Of a stretch of DNA of 64,000 bases, positions 55,062 to 63,850 are shown piece by piece. The position numbers and the translations under genes are program-made. The stretch is from assembly GCF_013003965.1 (NCBI RefSeq), contig NZ_CP053069.1, forward strand, positions 124,001 through 188,000, read 5' to 3'. The DNA is from Usitatibacter rugosus (GTDB taxonomy: Bacteria; Pseudomonadota; Gammaproteobacteria; Burkholderiales; Usitatibacteraceae). The notes below the pieces were generated by a model. The model worked only from the letters and a program-made list of their open reading frames with translations. It had not been told where the DNA came from and did no database searches. Position 1 is the first letter of the stretch, and the number at the start of each line of letters is the position of its first letter.

Positions 55062-57263
55062 TCAGCGGGACTTGGCGCAGCTGCGCACCTTGCCCGATAC
55101 GATCAGCGAGCGGCATTTGTTCAGCGCGGCCTCGGTCTCGCACACGAGGGCCTGCAGTTCCGACGCGCTCTTCGGCTCGCACCCGGCGACGATGCTGCTG
55201 CCGCCCGCGGCGAGGTTTCCTCCGATCGAGCCCGGCGTGTTCTTCGGGAACGTGGACGGCGGCGGGGGCGGCGGCTTCGCGACCGGCGGCGGGATGGTGT
55301 ACGTCGTCGGCGGCTTCGCGGTCGTGGTGGGTGTGGGCGGAGGCGTGTAGGCGACCACGGGCGGGGGCGGCGGCGGGTCGTTCGCCTTCTTGCCCGGAAT
55401 GCGGATCGGCTCGCGCCCGACCGTGTTCACCTTCGTCACCGTGGCCGCGACGATCGTCTTCGCCTCGATGGGCGTGAGCATCTTCAACGCCTCGGCATAG
55501 ATCAGCGCCTTCGCGTTGTCCTGGTTGCCGCGTTCGTTGGCCGAGTCGCTCACGTACTTCCACACCTTGTCCTCTTCGGCCTGGATGTCGGAGCGCTGCT
55601 TGTGCACGCCGGTGGAGCAATCCTTGTCGGGCGGACAGAGGATGGCGACGTGCTTCTTCACCTCGCCGTCGAGCCGGGCGTCCAGTGCGGCGCGGCGCGC
55701 GGAGATGTCGTGCAGCACGCCCATGTTCGACTTGCAGTTGAGATCCGACTTGAACTGCGCGCCTTCGGTGCCGCCGGAGCGCGACTTGCAGTTCGCGAGA
55801 TAGGACACGATGTCGGCCTTGCAGCGCTCGTCCTTGCACGCGGCCTGCGCCTCGGCGAGGTTCTTGGCGCCGGCGGCCTTCTCCTTCGCTTCCTTGTCGG
55901 CCTTGTCCTTGGCCTCCTTCTCCTTGTTGGAGGCCTCCTGCTTCGCGCCTTTCGCGTCCGTCTCCTTCTCCAGTTTCACGACGGCGGATACCCACGCCGG
56001 GTACGCCTTGTCCGCGAACGGCGCGAACTCCGCGTAGAGCTGGTCCATCGCCTGCTTGCGGATGTCTGCCGCCTTGCGGTTGCCGGGGTTGTTGGCCGCG
56101 GCAGCCATCCGGTTCTGGAAGCGGTCCGGGCTGTTCTGGTTGACGGTGTAGGTCCAGTTCGGATGCTTGTATTCGTAATGCTTCACCGTGTAACCCAGGT
56201 ACAGGCCCGCGGTCGTCATGCAGGCGAGCTGGAAGTTCTCGCGCGCCCGGTTGTCGACGGTGTATCCGGGTTCCTTCTTGAATTTGGTGGCGCAGTACTT
56301 GCCATAGGGGGTCGTGTCACTGTTGAGCAGGTAGCGGCCCGCGCTCTGCGTGTCGGGGCCGAACGAGCGCAGGTCCGTCATCTGCCGCGTCTCTTCCATC
56401 TGCGGTTGCTTCTGCGCGTATTCCGCGAAGTACTGCTCGGCGAGCGCGTGGCAGGTCTTCGACGCGTTGTCCGGCGACATCGTGTGCTTGTCGAAGTAGT
56501 GGATGCACTGCGGCACCGGCTCGTCGTTCCAGATGTAGGGGCGGAGGTTCTGCGGCTGGTTCTTGAAGGCGGCGTAGTCGCGATAGAGCCGCGGCCGGAA
56601 CGCGGCCTTGTAGTAGACCTGCGGGTCGACGTGCTTCGTCTGGCCCGAGAGGACATCGCCGGCCGCGCTGGCCGCGGACTCGATGCCCTTGGCTCCGCCC
56701 TCGATCACGTTGCCGAGGACGTCCGAGCACTTGCTGCCGGCGGCCACGGTCGCCTTATAGATCTCCTTCACCGAGTCGGGATTCAAGCCGGCGTTGGAAA
56801 GCCCGCAGCCGCAGCTGAACGAGGCGAACGCGATGGATGCGCCGGGGATCTTCTGGACGGCCTCTCCGACGGCCGCATCTGCGGCATTGCCGGAGATCAG
56901 CTTGTTGACGGAGTCCGGCAGCAGGCCGGCCTTGTCCAGGATCTTCGCGACGGGCTTCGCGGCAGTCGTGTAGAGCGCGCCCTCGCACTGCGGGTTCTTC
57001 TTCGGCAGCACGTTGGTGGCGGTCAGCCCGAGCGTGCCGATCATGACAGTCGCCGGCACCGGCGCGGGCGAGGTCACGAGGGCCACGCACTGCGGCTTGG
57101 TGACGACGAACTCCACGGCACCCGGGCCGAGCTCCGCGGTGACGAGCGCCAGTTTCGCGTTGGCCTTCACGCATTGGTACGCGTCGCTGAAGACGTCGGC
57201 GCGCGCGCCCGTCGCGGCAAGCGCAACGAGGGAGAGCGCGAGCAGCCGCGAGGGCGTGTTCAT
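55062..57263 (-). CDS. large secreted protein of unknown function
   Basis: A 733-residue protein that I cannot assign. It has a signal peptide (RLLALSLVALAATGARA), a Cys-containing N-terminal region (FASFSCGCGLSNAGLNPDS), a charged coiled-coil segment near 425-475 (EKEAKDKADKEAKEKAAG), Cys pairs such as CPPDKDC, a Pro-rich spacer (629-675), and a C-terminal Cys-bearing end (CEPKSASELQALVCETEAAL). It reads like an exported multi-domain protein with a surface or periplasmic spacer. It shares a base with the DUF3617 stop (TGATG) and is followed by a CsgG-like gene, so the three form one exported set. Confidence 0.75.
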   Translation of the reverse strand: MNTPSRLLALSLVALAATGARADVFSDAYQCVKANAKLALVTAELGPGAVEFVVTKPQCVALVTSPAPVPATVMIGTLGLTATNVLPKKNPQCEGALYTTAAKPVAKILDKAGLLPDSVNKLISGNAADAAVGEAVQKIPGASIAFASFSCGCGLSNAGLNPDSVKEIYKATVAAGSKCSDVLGNVIEGGAKGIESAASAAGDVLSGQTKHVDPQVYYKAAFRPRLYRDYAAFKNQPQNLRPYIWNDEPVPQCIHYFDKHTMSPDNASKTCHALAEQYFAEYAQKQPQMEETRQMTDLRSFGPDTQSAGRYLLNSDTTPYGKYCATKFKKEPGYTVDNRARENFQLACMTTAGLYLGYTVKHYEYKHPNWTYTVNQNSPDRFQNRMAAAANNPGNRKAADIRKQAMDQLYAEFAPFADKAYPAWVSAVVKLEKETDAKGAKQEASNKEKEAKDKADKEAKEKAAGAKNLAEAQAACKDERCKADIVSYLANCKSRSGGTEGAQFKSDLNCKSNMGVLHDISARRAALDARLDGEVKKHVAILCPPDKDCSTGVHKQRSDIQAEEDKVWKYVSDSANERGNQDNAKALIYAEALKMLTPIEAKTIVAATVTKVNTVGREPIRIPGKKANDPPPPPPVVAYTPPPTPTTTAKPPTTYTIPPPVAKPPPPPPSTFPKNTPGSIGGNLAAGGSSIVAGCEPKSASELQALVCETEAALNKCRSLIVSGKVRSCAKSR

Positions 57264-57667
57264 CAGCAATCCCCGACGCGCTTGGCGCTCACGGTCGAGC
57301 GCTGCTCCATCTGCATGGGCTCGGTGATCTTCGCCTGCATGTCGATGGTGAAGGCCTCGGCGCCGATCGTGCCGGTCGCCTGCCCGGTCATCTTCGGATC
57401 GCTGCAGGACATGCGAAACGAGATGCGGTCCCCCTCGCGTTTCATGTCGGAGTAGGTGCAGCCCTTCTGCTCCTTGTTCACGTAGGCCTTGCCTTCGTCG
57501 ATGTCCTTCTTCGTGACGCACTGGGAGAAGTTGATGGCGGGCATGCCCATTCCCATCATGGTCACCTTCACGGAGTAGTCGTACTTGCCGGGCCGGCTCA
57601 CGTCGGCATGCGCGGCGGTGGCGAGGCAGAGGGCGGCAACGGCTACGGCGAGGCGGGTGGGGCGCAT
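57263..57667 (-). CDS. DUF3617-family secreted protein
   Basis: A 134-residue product with signal peptide (RLAVAVAALCLATAAHA) and the DUF3617 pattern PGKYDYSVKVTMMGMGMPAI, FSQCVTKKDIDEGKAY, GCTYSDMKREGDRISFRMSC. The family is periplasmic and common in proteobacteria; no function is known. It is the first gene of the small exported set and overlaps the next gene by one base. Confidence 0.82.
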   Translation of the reverse strand: MRPTRLAVAVAALCLATAAHADVSRPGKYDYSVKVTMMGMGMPAINFSQCVTKKDIDEGKAYVNKEQKGCTYSDMKREGDRISFRMSCSDPKMTGQATGTIGAEAFTIDMQAKITEPMQMEQRSTVSAKRVGDC

Positions 57668-57737
57668 GCGGGTTCTCCGGGTGTTGGAAAGAGGGGCTTC
57701 AGGGATACAGACGCGGGCGCGCCGCGAAACACGACAT

Positions 57738-58208
57738 CTATTCGCGTGCCCAGCGACCGTCTTCGACCAGCAAGGTGCAGGTCGCGCGGCCGGCGTCGGG
57801 GGCGTCGGTGAAGGTGGCGCGGTTGCCGGCGGCGTCGCGCCAGGTCCAGAGGGTCTTCCGGGCCGGAAGCACGTGTGCGGCAGGCTTGCCCCAGCGCTTG
57901 ATGCCCGCGTTCACGAGGCGCTGGACGCTCGCGGTGTCACAGCCGAGGTCGGCCGTGCCCTGGGCCAGCACCCTCTCGCCGCGCCGGGTCTTGCGCCACA
58001 CCGCGACGGCGGGGACCTTCATGCCTTCTATATCGATCGCGCCGGAGCAGGTCGTGGTGGTGGCATGGGCATGGCAGCTCATGCCTGTCGAGCGCGCGAA
58101 GGCCTCGTAGGGCTGGCGGTCGAAGGCGAAGCCGCCGAAATCGATCGCGGCCGCGAACGCGGGGGAAACCAGGAAGGCCAGGAGGAGAAAAAGTGCGGCG
58201 CGCGGCAA
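57738..58208 (-). CDS. secreted hypothetical protein
   Basis: A 156-residue product with signal peptide (ALFLLLAFLVSPAFA), four cysteines (MSCHAHATTTTCSG, LGCDTASVQ, ATCTLLVED) that could form two disulfides, and WTWRDAAGNRATFTDAPDAG. It is not recognised. It lies 70 bases upstream of the DUF3617 gene on the same strand and may be co-transcribed with it. Confidence 0.65.
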   Translation of the reverse strand: MPRAALFLLLAFLVSPAFAAAIDFGGFAFDRQPYEAFARSTGMSCHAHATTTTCSGAIDIEGMKVPAVAVWRKTRRGERVLAQGTADLGCDTASVQRLVNAGIKRWGKPAAHVLPARKTLWTWRDAAGNRATFTDAPDAGRATCTLLVEDGRWARE

Positions 58209-58274
58209 GTCGGTCGTTCCGGCAAGGAGGCTTACCGATACAGACGCGGGCGCGGCGGAAACTACGACATGCCC

Positions 58275-58350
58275 GTCATTCCCGCGAACGCGGGAATCCA
58301 GCGGCTGGGTTCCCGCCTACGCGGGAACGACGGCTCGAGCGGGAACGACG
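58275..58350. repeat. REP-like palindromes (family A), two and a half units
   Basis: Unit 58275-58301 contains ATTCCCGCGAACGCGGGAAT; the inverted unit 58305-58331 contains TTCCCGCCTACGCGGGAA; a truncated third (GCGGGAACGACGG) ends at 58351, directly beside the kinase stop codon. It fills the gap between the kinase 3' end and the hypothetical gene. Confidence 0.85.
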
Positions 58351-58351
58351 G

Positions 58352-61333
58352 TTAGAGCGTGAACCAGAGCGGAGCGAGCGGAAGGGTTGCCGGGCGCTTC
58401 GCGGCCGTCTCCAGCGCGGCGAGCGTGGCCGCCTTTTTCGCCGGATCGCCGCTCGCGATGGCGTCCACGTGGTCGAGCACGGCGAAGTAAGGGTGCGTGG
58501 CCGGGATGCGGGTGGCGGCGAGCTTGCGGGCCGTGGCGCTTTCCTCGCGCGCGCGGTCCGATTGCCCGGCCTGGGCAAGGACGTAAGAGAGGATTCCCTT
58601 CAGCGCGTGGCTGCCGGCGGTGCGTGCTCCGGTGGGCGTCGCGAAGTCGGCCGAGAGTTGCGCCGCCGCGCCGGGAGCGTCGGTGGCGCTGCGAACCGTG
58701 GCGCGGAGGGCGCAGAGCATGAGCCACTCGTCGCCGGTCTCGAGCTTCAACGCGGTGATGAGCGCCTGCGAACGGTCGAGGAGGGCCGTCGCGCGCGGCA
58801 GGTCTCCTGCATCGATCGCGACGTTCGCCAGGCCCACCAGGGCGCGGAGGACCGAACGCTGCGGCGGGACGTCCTTCTCGGGCAGGGCGGCGAGCGCCCG
58901 ATCGAAGTAGGCCTTTGCCGCGGCCGGATCGTTGGCCGCGCGCGCGCAGATGGCGGCCTTGGAGAGCACGTCGATGGTGAGCGCGTGGTCGGGCCCGGAG
59001 GTTCGCGAGCGCACCTCCACCAGTTGGGCGTTCTGCGCCTGGCAGTCGCGGTACTCGCCGAGCTGGCGCTGGAACTCCGCCAGGTACCAGCGGTGGATCA
59101 GCGTCTGGTTGGCATCGGGGCCGAGGACCTTCGCGAGATCGTCCGTGAGAGGCCCCAGGCGCGCCGCGGCGCCGACGATGTCGCCACTGCGGTAAATGCT
59201 GATCGCGAGGTTGCCGCGAATGGTGAGCGCCGAGACGACCTTGCCCGGCGGTGGCGTGAGGAGGATCGGCTCCAGCGGGCGCAGCACCCCCGGCACTTCG
59301 CGCCATCGCCCGATCACGCTCAAGCCCGTGGCGCGGCCGTTCTGCGCTTCGGCGTAGAGCCAGTGGGTCTCGCCGAGCCGCGCGCGTACGTCTTCCGCGA
59401 GCTTCTCGGAGGTCACCAGGCAGGCGTCGTTCGGTTCCACCTTGCACTGCGCGAACGTGAGGTAGACCTTGCCCAGTGCGACCGACTCGGCCACCGGCCC
59501 GTCGGCGGCCTCGACGATCGGTAGCGCCTCGCGGTAGTGCCCCACTGCATCGGCGAACTTCTCGGCGTCGGACTCGGCGAGGGCGAGCGACAGCAGGATG
59601 CGCGCGCGTTCCAGCGAGCCCTTCCCCGACTTCGCTTCCTCCGCGTTCGCCGCCGCGAGGAGCAGCGGCAGCGCCTTGTCCGGGCGCTGCAGCGACGTGT
59701 ACGTCGTGCCCAGCGTGCGTTGCAGCTCGGCGCGTGTTTCGGGTTGCGTGGCGAACCGCCTGTCGAGCTCCGTCGTGGCGGCATCGACCACGTCGCGGGC
59801 GGTGAGCTTCTCGCCCTTGGCCTTCTCGGGGTCGGCGGCCTGGAAGATGTCGACGAGGAACGCGCTCACGGCTTTCGCCTTGCCGGCCTCGCTTTCGGCC
59901 TGCGCCTTGTCGCGCCGGGATGCGGCCTCGGCCGCGAGCGCCTTTGCTTCGCCGCGCTTCGCGTTGTCGCTCTCGCTGGTGGCGATCGCCGCCTGTTGCT
60001 GCGCGTTCGCCGCCTCGCGCTCGGCGCGTGACGATTCGCTCTCCGCACGCGCGAGTGCCGCCTTGGCGCGCAGCGCCTGCTGCTGCGCATCGGCGAGCGC
60101 GGCAACGGCCACTCGCTCCTGCCCGCGTGCCTGCTCCGCGAGCCAGATCGCCGCCACGAGGCCGACCGTCACCGCGACCAGCGCCGCGGCGGTGGCTATC
60201 GACAGCGCACGGTTGCGGCGCGACCACAGCAGCAAGCGTTGGAGAGCGGTGGGCGTCGTTGCCGTGACCGGCCTCGCGTCGAGCCAGCGCGCGAGGTCGT
60301 CGGCGAACGCGGCCATGGTGGGATAGCGGCGTTCCGGTTCCCGCGCCAGCGCGCGCGCGAGCACCGCGACGAGGCTTGCGTCGAAGCTTCCCGCAAGCGG
60401 CCGCGCCTCGTCGTGGACGATCGCGTATTCGAGCGAGCGGCGCGTGCCGTCCTTCGGCTGGTGCGGACGCGATCCGGCGAGCAACTCATAGAGCACGACA
60501 CCGAGGGAGTAGACATCGGCTCGCACGTCGGTGGCCGTGCCGGCGACCTGCTCGGGCGCGCTGTACTCGAGCGTGAGGGCCCGCCCCGTGGCGCGCGTGA
60601 GCCCGTCGCCAGCCTGGCCCTCGGCGTCGAGCAGCGCGGCGATGCCGAAGTCCAGGACCTTGGGCACGCCCGCATCGGTCACGAGGATGTTGTGGGGCTT
60701 CAGGTCGCGGTGCACCACGAGGCGCCCGTGCGCATGCGCCACCGCCTCGGCGACCTTCTGCACCAACGACACTCGCGCGCGCGTGGAGAGCTTGCGCTGC
60801 GCGGCGTGCTCGAGCAGCGTGCGCCCCTCGACATACTCCAGCACGATGAACGGGTGCGTATCCGCGAGGCCGGCGTCGAGCAGGCGCGCGATGTTGGGGT
60901 GGTCCAGCCGCGCGAGCACCTCGCGCTCGCGCGCGAAGCGGCGGGCAAGCACGTGGCGATCCACGTCTGCACGCAGCAGCTTGATGGCGGCCGCGCCCTG
61001 GTAGAGGCCGTCGGCGCGCTCGGCCTTCCACACCTCGCCCATGCCGCCCTCGCCCAACTTGTGGGTGAGAGACCACGGACCGAAGCGATCGCCGGCGTGT
61101 GCGGCGGGGATGGCACCGCGATCGACCGCGGCGGCGAGCGCGTGCGCGAAACGATCGGCGCTCACGCCGCCCAGGTTGCCGGCGTCGGGCCGGGCCTGCA
61201 GCTCGAGGGCCCGGCGAACGGCGCGCGCCTCTTCCTCGGGCAACGTGGCGAGCCAGCCTTCGAGCGTCGCGGGGTCGCGCTCGAGCGCTTCGGCGATCAG
61301 TGCGGAACGCCGGCGGAGCTGTGCGTCATCCAT
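58352..61333 (-). CDS. transmembrane Ser/Thr protein kinase with TPR-like sensor part
   Basis: A 993-residue protein. A short N-terminal region precedes the Hanks-type kinase: P-loop LGEGGMGEVWKA (93-104), Lys118 in AAIKLL, VHRDLKPHNIL (207-217), DFG (228-230), APEQ (259-262), so all catalytic residues are present. One transmembrane helix (about 377-399), a coiled coil rich in Ala/Glu/Gln (402-485), and a periplasmic-side or cytosolic tail of TPR-like repeats (about 520-990) follow. Its start overlaps the ECF sigma gene by 8 bases, so the two are a functional pair. Confidence 0.92.
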   Translation of the reverse strand: MDDAQLRRRSALIAEALERDPATLEGWLATLPEEEARAVRRALELQARPDAGNLGGVSADRFAHALAAAVDRGAIPAAHAGDRFGPWSLTHKLGEGGMGEVWKAERADGLYQGAAAIKLLRADVDRHVLARRFAREREVLARLDHPNIARLLDAGLADTHPFIVLEYVEGRTLLEHAAQRKLSTRARVSLVQKVAEAVAHAHGRLVVHRDLKPHNILVTDAGVPKVLDFGIAALLDAEGQAGDGLTRATGRALTLEYSAPEQVAGTATDVRADVYSLGVVLYELLAGSRPHQPKDGTRRSLEYAIVHDEARPLAGSFDASLVAVLARALAREPERRYPTMAAFADDLARWLDARPVTATTPTALQRLLLWSRRNRALSIATAAALVAVTVGLVAAIWLAEQARGQERVAVAALADAQQQALRAKAALARAESESSRAEREAANAQQQAAIATSESDNAKRGEAKALAAEAASRRDKAQAESEAGKAKAVSAFLVDIFQAADPEKAKGEKLTARDVVDAATTELDRRFATQPETRAELQRTLGTTYTSLQRPDKALPLLLAAANAEEAKSGKGSLERARILLSLALAESDAEKFADAVGHYREALPIVEAADGPVAESVALGKVYLTFAQCKVEPNDACLVTSEKLAEDVRARLGETHWLYAEAQNGRATGLSVIGRWREVPGVLRPLEPILLTPPPGKVVSALTIRGNLAISIYRSGDIVGAAARLGPLTDDLAKVLGPDANQTLIHRWYLAEFQRQLGEYRDCQAQNAQLVEVRSRTSGPDHALTIDVLSKAAICARAANDPAAAKAYFDRALAALPEKDVPPQRSVLRALVGLANVAIDAGDLPRATALLDRSQALITALKLETGDEWLMLCALRATVRSATDAPGAAAQLSADFATPTGARTAGSHALKGILSYVLAQAGQSDRAREESATARKLAATRIPATHPYFAVLDHVDAIASGDPAKKAATLAALETAAKRPATLPLAPLWFTL

Positions 61334-61889
61334 TCGCGGTCCCGAGCATTTCTTCCAGCAGCGCGCGGGCACGGACCCAGTCACGGTCCACGGTGCGGGT
61401 GGAGACGCCGCGCATTTGCGCGATCTCGTCCAGCCCGAAGCCCGCGAAGTAGCGCAGCTCCACCAACGCATGCAAGTCGGGCTCCACACGCTGCAGGCGC
61501 GCGAGCGCTTCGTCGAGCGCGGCCCACGAGTCCAGGTCACCGCCCGCGGCAATGTTCTCCGCGCCCGACAGCGTGACGTGTGTCGCTCCGGCGCCGCGCT
61601 TGTCCGCGGCCTGGCCGCGAAGGTGGTCCAGCACGACGGAACGAAGCACCTTGCCCATGTAGGCGAAGAACTGGGCGCGCGTGGCGCCCTCGATGCCTTC
61701 GCGCTGCGCGATGCGCAGGAACCCCTCGTTCACGAGCGCGGTGGTGTTGAGGCTGGTGACGCCGCCCGCCTCGAAGAGGCGCGCCCTCGCGAGACGTTTG
61801 ATCTCGGGATAGAGGACTGCGTAGAGCCGCGCGGCGGCATCCGGCTCCCCCGAGCGTATCGAGGAGAGCAACTGCGTCACGGACTCCAT
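61326..61889 (-). CDS. ECF-type sigma factor paired with the Ser/Thr kinase
   Basis: A 187-residue ECF sigma factor of the TIGR02999-like group. Region 2 includes YPEIKRLARARLFEAGG and SLNTTALVNEGFLRI (46-60), region 4 has ELRYFAGFGLDEIAQMRGVS with TRTVDRDWVRAR. The usual acidic DAED stretch at the start of region 2.2 is replaced by NTTA, with Thr49 and Thr50. No anti-sigma gene is adjacent; instead the coupled kinase gene follows. Vibrio EcfP/PknT, also kinase-paired, is activated by threonine phosphorylation at this region, so the same switch is likely here. Confidence 0.9.
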   Translation of the reverse strand: MESVTQLLSSIRSGEPDAAARLYAVLYPEIKRLARARLFEAGGVTSLNTTALVNEGFLRIAQREGIEGATRAQFFAYMGKVLRSVVLDHLRGQAADKRGAGATHVTLSGAENIAAGGDLDSWAALDEALARLQRVEPDLHALVELRYFAGFGLDEIAQMRGVSTRTVDRDWVRARALLEEMLGTANG

Positions 61890-61904
61890 CCCCCGAGTAT
61901 AAAT

Positions 61905-61998
61905 GCTGAATAAAGGGGTCAGACTCCTTTATTGCTCGTCATTCCCGCGAAGGCGGGAATCCAGCCAGCAATAAAGGAGTCTGACCCCTTTATTCAGC
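61905..61998. repeat. 32-base perfect inverted repeat (family B, copy 4) with a REP unit inside
   Basis: Arms 61905-61936 and 61967-61998 pair perfectly and include AATAAAGGGGTCAGACTCC. The 30-base centre is almost exactly one family A unit (61938-61964). The right arm ends 1 base before the dctM stop. It lies between the sigma gene start and dctM, both minus strand. Confidence 0.93.
61938..61964. repeat. REP-like palindrome (family A) nested in a family B hairpin
   Basis: One 27-base unit with ATTCCCGCGAAGGCGGGAAT, identical in core to 901-927, forming the loop of the larger repeat. Confidence 0.88.
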
Positions 61999-61999
61999 C

Positions 62000-63313
62000 T
62001 TACTTCTTCTCGATTCCCATCACGACGTCGGGGAGCCACGTCACGGTCGCGGGGAAGATCGTGATGATGGCGATGGTGACGACGAGCATCGCGAAGAACG
62101 GGAGCGACGCCTTCGCGATGTAGTTCGAGTCGTGCCCGGTCATGTTCTGCAGCACGAAGAGGTTGAAGCCCACCGGCGGCGTGACCTCCGCGATCTCCAC
62201 CATCAGCACGATGAAGATGCCGAACCACACGAGGTCGAAGCCGGCCTTCTGGATCATCGGCAGCACGACGGCCGAGGTGAGGACGATCATCGAGATGCCG
62301 TCCAGCGCGGTGCCCAGCACGATGTAGAGGATGGCGAGCACGCCGATCAGCATGTACGGGCTCAGGTTCATCGCGGCCACCCACTCGGCGAGCGCGCGCG
62401 GAATGCCGGTGAAGCCCATCGCGAGCGAGAGGTACGAGGCGCCGGCGAGGATGATCATGATCATGCACGACACGCGCGTGGCGGACATGAGGCTCTCGAA
62501 GAAATTGCGCACGGTGAGCGAGCCGCTCCACCACGCGATGGCGAGCGACCCCAGCACGCCGTAGGCCGCGCATTCCGTGGCGCTCGCGATACCGGTCACC
62601 AGCACCCACACGATGAACACGATCAGGAGCGTCACCGGGATCAGGTTTCCCGAGGCCTTGATCTTCTGCATGAACGTCATCGACGGGCCCGGCGGCGGCG
62701 TCTTCTCGGGGTTCATGAGCGCCCACACGATGATGTAGCCCGAGAAGAGCGCCATCAGGATGAACCCGGGGATGAAGCCCGCGAGAAAGATGCGGATGAT
62801 CGATGCGTCCGCCGCAACCGCGTACACCACCATCGTGATCGACGGCGGGATGAGGATGCCCAGCGTCCCGGCCGTGGCGAGCGAGCCCAACGCCACCTTC
62901 TCGTCGTAGCCGCGCTTCATCAACTCGGGCAGTGCCACTTTCGACACCGTGGCGCACGTAGCCGCGGAGGAGCCCGACACGGAGCCGAAGATCCCACAGC
63001 CGAGGATGTTCACGTGCATGAGCCGGCCCGGAAGCTTGTTGAGCCACGGGGCGAGCCCATCGAACATCTCCTGCGAGAGCTTGGTGCGGAAGAGGATCTC
63101 GCCCATCCACACGAACATCGGCAGTGCGGCGAGCGTCCACGAGGACGACGAGCTCCAGAACGCCGTGAAGAGGTTCTTGCCGGGCGGCGTGCCGGTGAAG
63201 AACGAGAAGCAGACGAAGCCCACGATCGCGAGCGTGAGCGCGATCCACACGCCGCCGGCCAGCAGCGCGAACATGAACACGAGGAGCAGGCCCGCGATCT
63301 CGATCAACTCCAT
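62000..63313 (-). CDS. dctM: TRAP transporter large permease subunit
   Basis: A 437-residue DctM-type permease with about twelve hydrophobic helices, the ion-coupled transport subunit of a TRAP system. Family stretches: LPMFVWMGEILFRTKLSQEM, GCGIFGSVSGSSAATCATVS (helix-pin), TAGTLGILIPPSITMVVYAV, and PPVGFNLFVLQNMTG. It starts directly at the dctQ stop and is the last gene of dctP-Q-M. The substrate is set by the binding protein, only partly in the window. Confidence 0.95.
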   Translation of the reverse strand: MELIEIAGLLLVFMFALLAGGVWIALTLAIVGFVCFSFFTGTPPGKNLFTAFWSSSSSWTLAALPMFVWMGEILFRTKLSQEMFDGLAPWLNKLPGRLMHVNILGCGIFGSVSGSSAATCATVSKVALPELMKRGYDEKVALGSLATAGTLGILIPPSITMVVYAVAADASIIRIFLAGFIPGFILMALFSGYIIVWALMNPEKTPPPGPSMTFMQKIKASGNLIPVTLLIVFIVWVLVTGIASATECAAYGVLGSLAIAWWSGSLTVRNFFESLMSATRVSCMIMIILAGASYLSLAMGFTGIPRALAEWVAAMNLSPYMLIGVLAILYIVLGTALDGISMIVLTSAVVLPMIQKAGFDLVWFGIFIVLMVEIAEVTPPVGFNLFVLQNMTGHDSNYIAKASLPFFAMLVVTIAIITIFPATVTWLPDVVMGIEKK

Positions 63314-63847
63314 CTACATGTCCTCGCTGTAGTCGCCGCGGGCGTGGCGCTCTTCCATCTTCACGACGTAGATGGGCTTCCCGCCGCGCAGCACCACGAT
63401 CAACTGGTCGAGGACGGCCACGAAGAGCAGCGTGGCGCCGACGACGAACGACATCTGCGGGATCCACATCGGCACGACCAGGAGCCCCGTGGACATCTCG
63501 TGGTACTTCCAGCTCTCGTAGACGTACTTCACCGCCCAGAACGCGAGGTAGCCCGTGAAGGCCGAGGCGATCGCGAGCGAGGCGACCTCCTGCCAGTGGC
63601 GGGCGCGCGCCGGCAGCTTGTCGATGCCGAGCGTCACGCGCACGAAATCTCCATAGCGGAAGGTGTGCGCGAACGCGAGGAAGGCCGAAGCCGCGCAGAA
63701 CCACGCCACGAGGTCATCCATGCCGCCCGATTTCATGCCCGTCTCGCGCAGCACCGTCTGCGCGATCATGAGGACGAAGATCCCCAGAACGAAAAACGCC
63801 GCGAGGTAGCCCGCGGCGTCGTAGAGGAAGTCGAGCGCCTTGCGCAC
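63314..63847 (-). CDS. dctQ: TRAP transporter small permease subunit
   Basis: A 177-residue four-helix membrane protein (AAGYLAAFFVLGIFVLMIAQ; ASAFLAFAHTFRYGDFVRVT; VASLAIASAFTGYLAFWAVK; MSFVVGATLLFVAVLDQLIV). The R-YGDFVRV-like loop is typical of DctQ. It couples DctM to the binding protein at the inner membrane. It is 3 bases from the dctP stop and immediately followed by dctM. Confidence 0.92.
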   Translation of the reverse strand: MRKALDFLYDAAGYLAAFFVLGIFVLMIAQTVLRETGMKSGGMDDLVAWFCAASAFLAFAHTFRYGDFVRVTLGIDKLPARARHWQEVASLAIASAFTGYLAFWAVKYVYESWKYHEMSTGLLVVPMWIPQMSFVVGATLLFVAVLDQLIVVLRGGKPIYVVKMEERHARGDYSEDM

Positions 63848-63850
63848 GAC

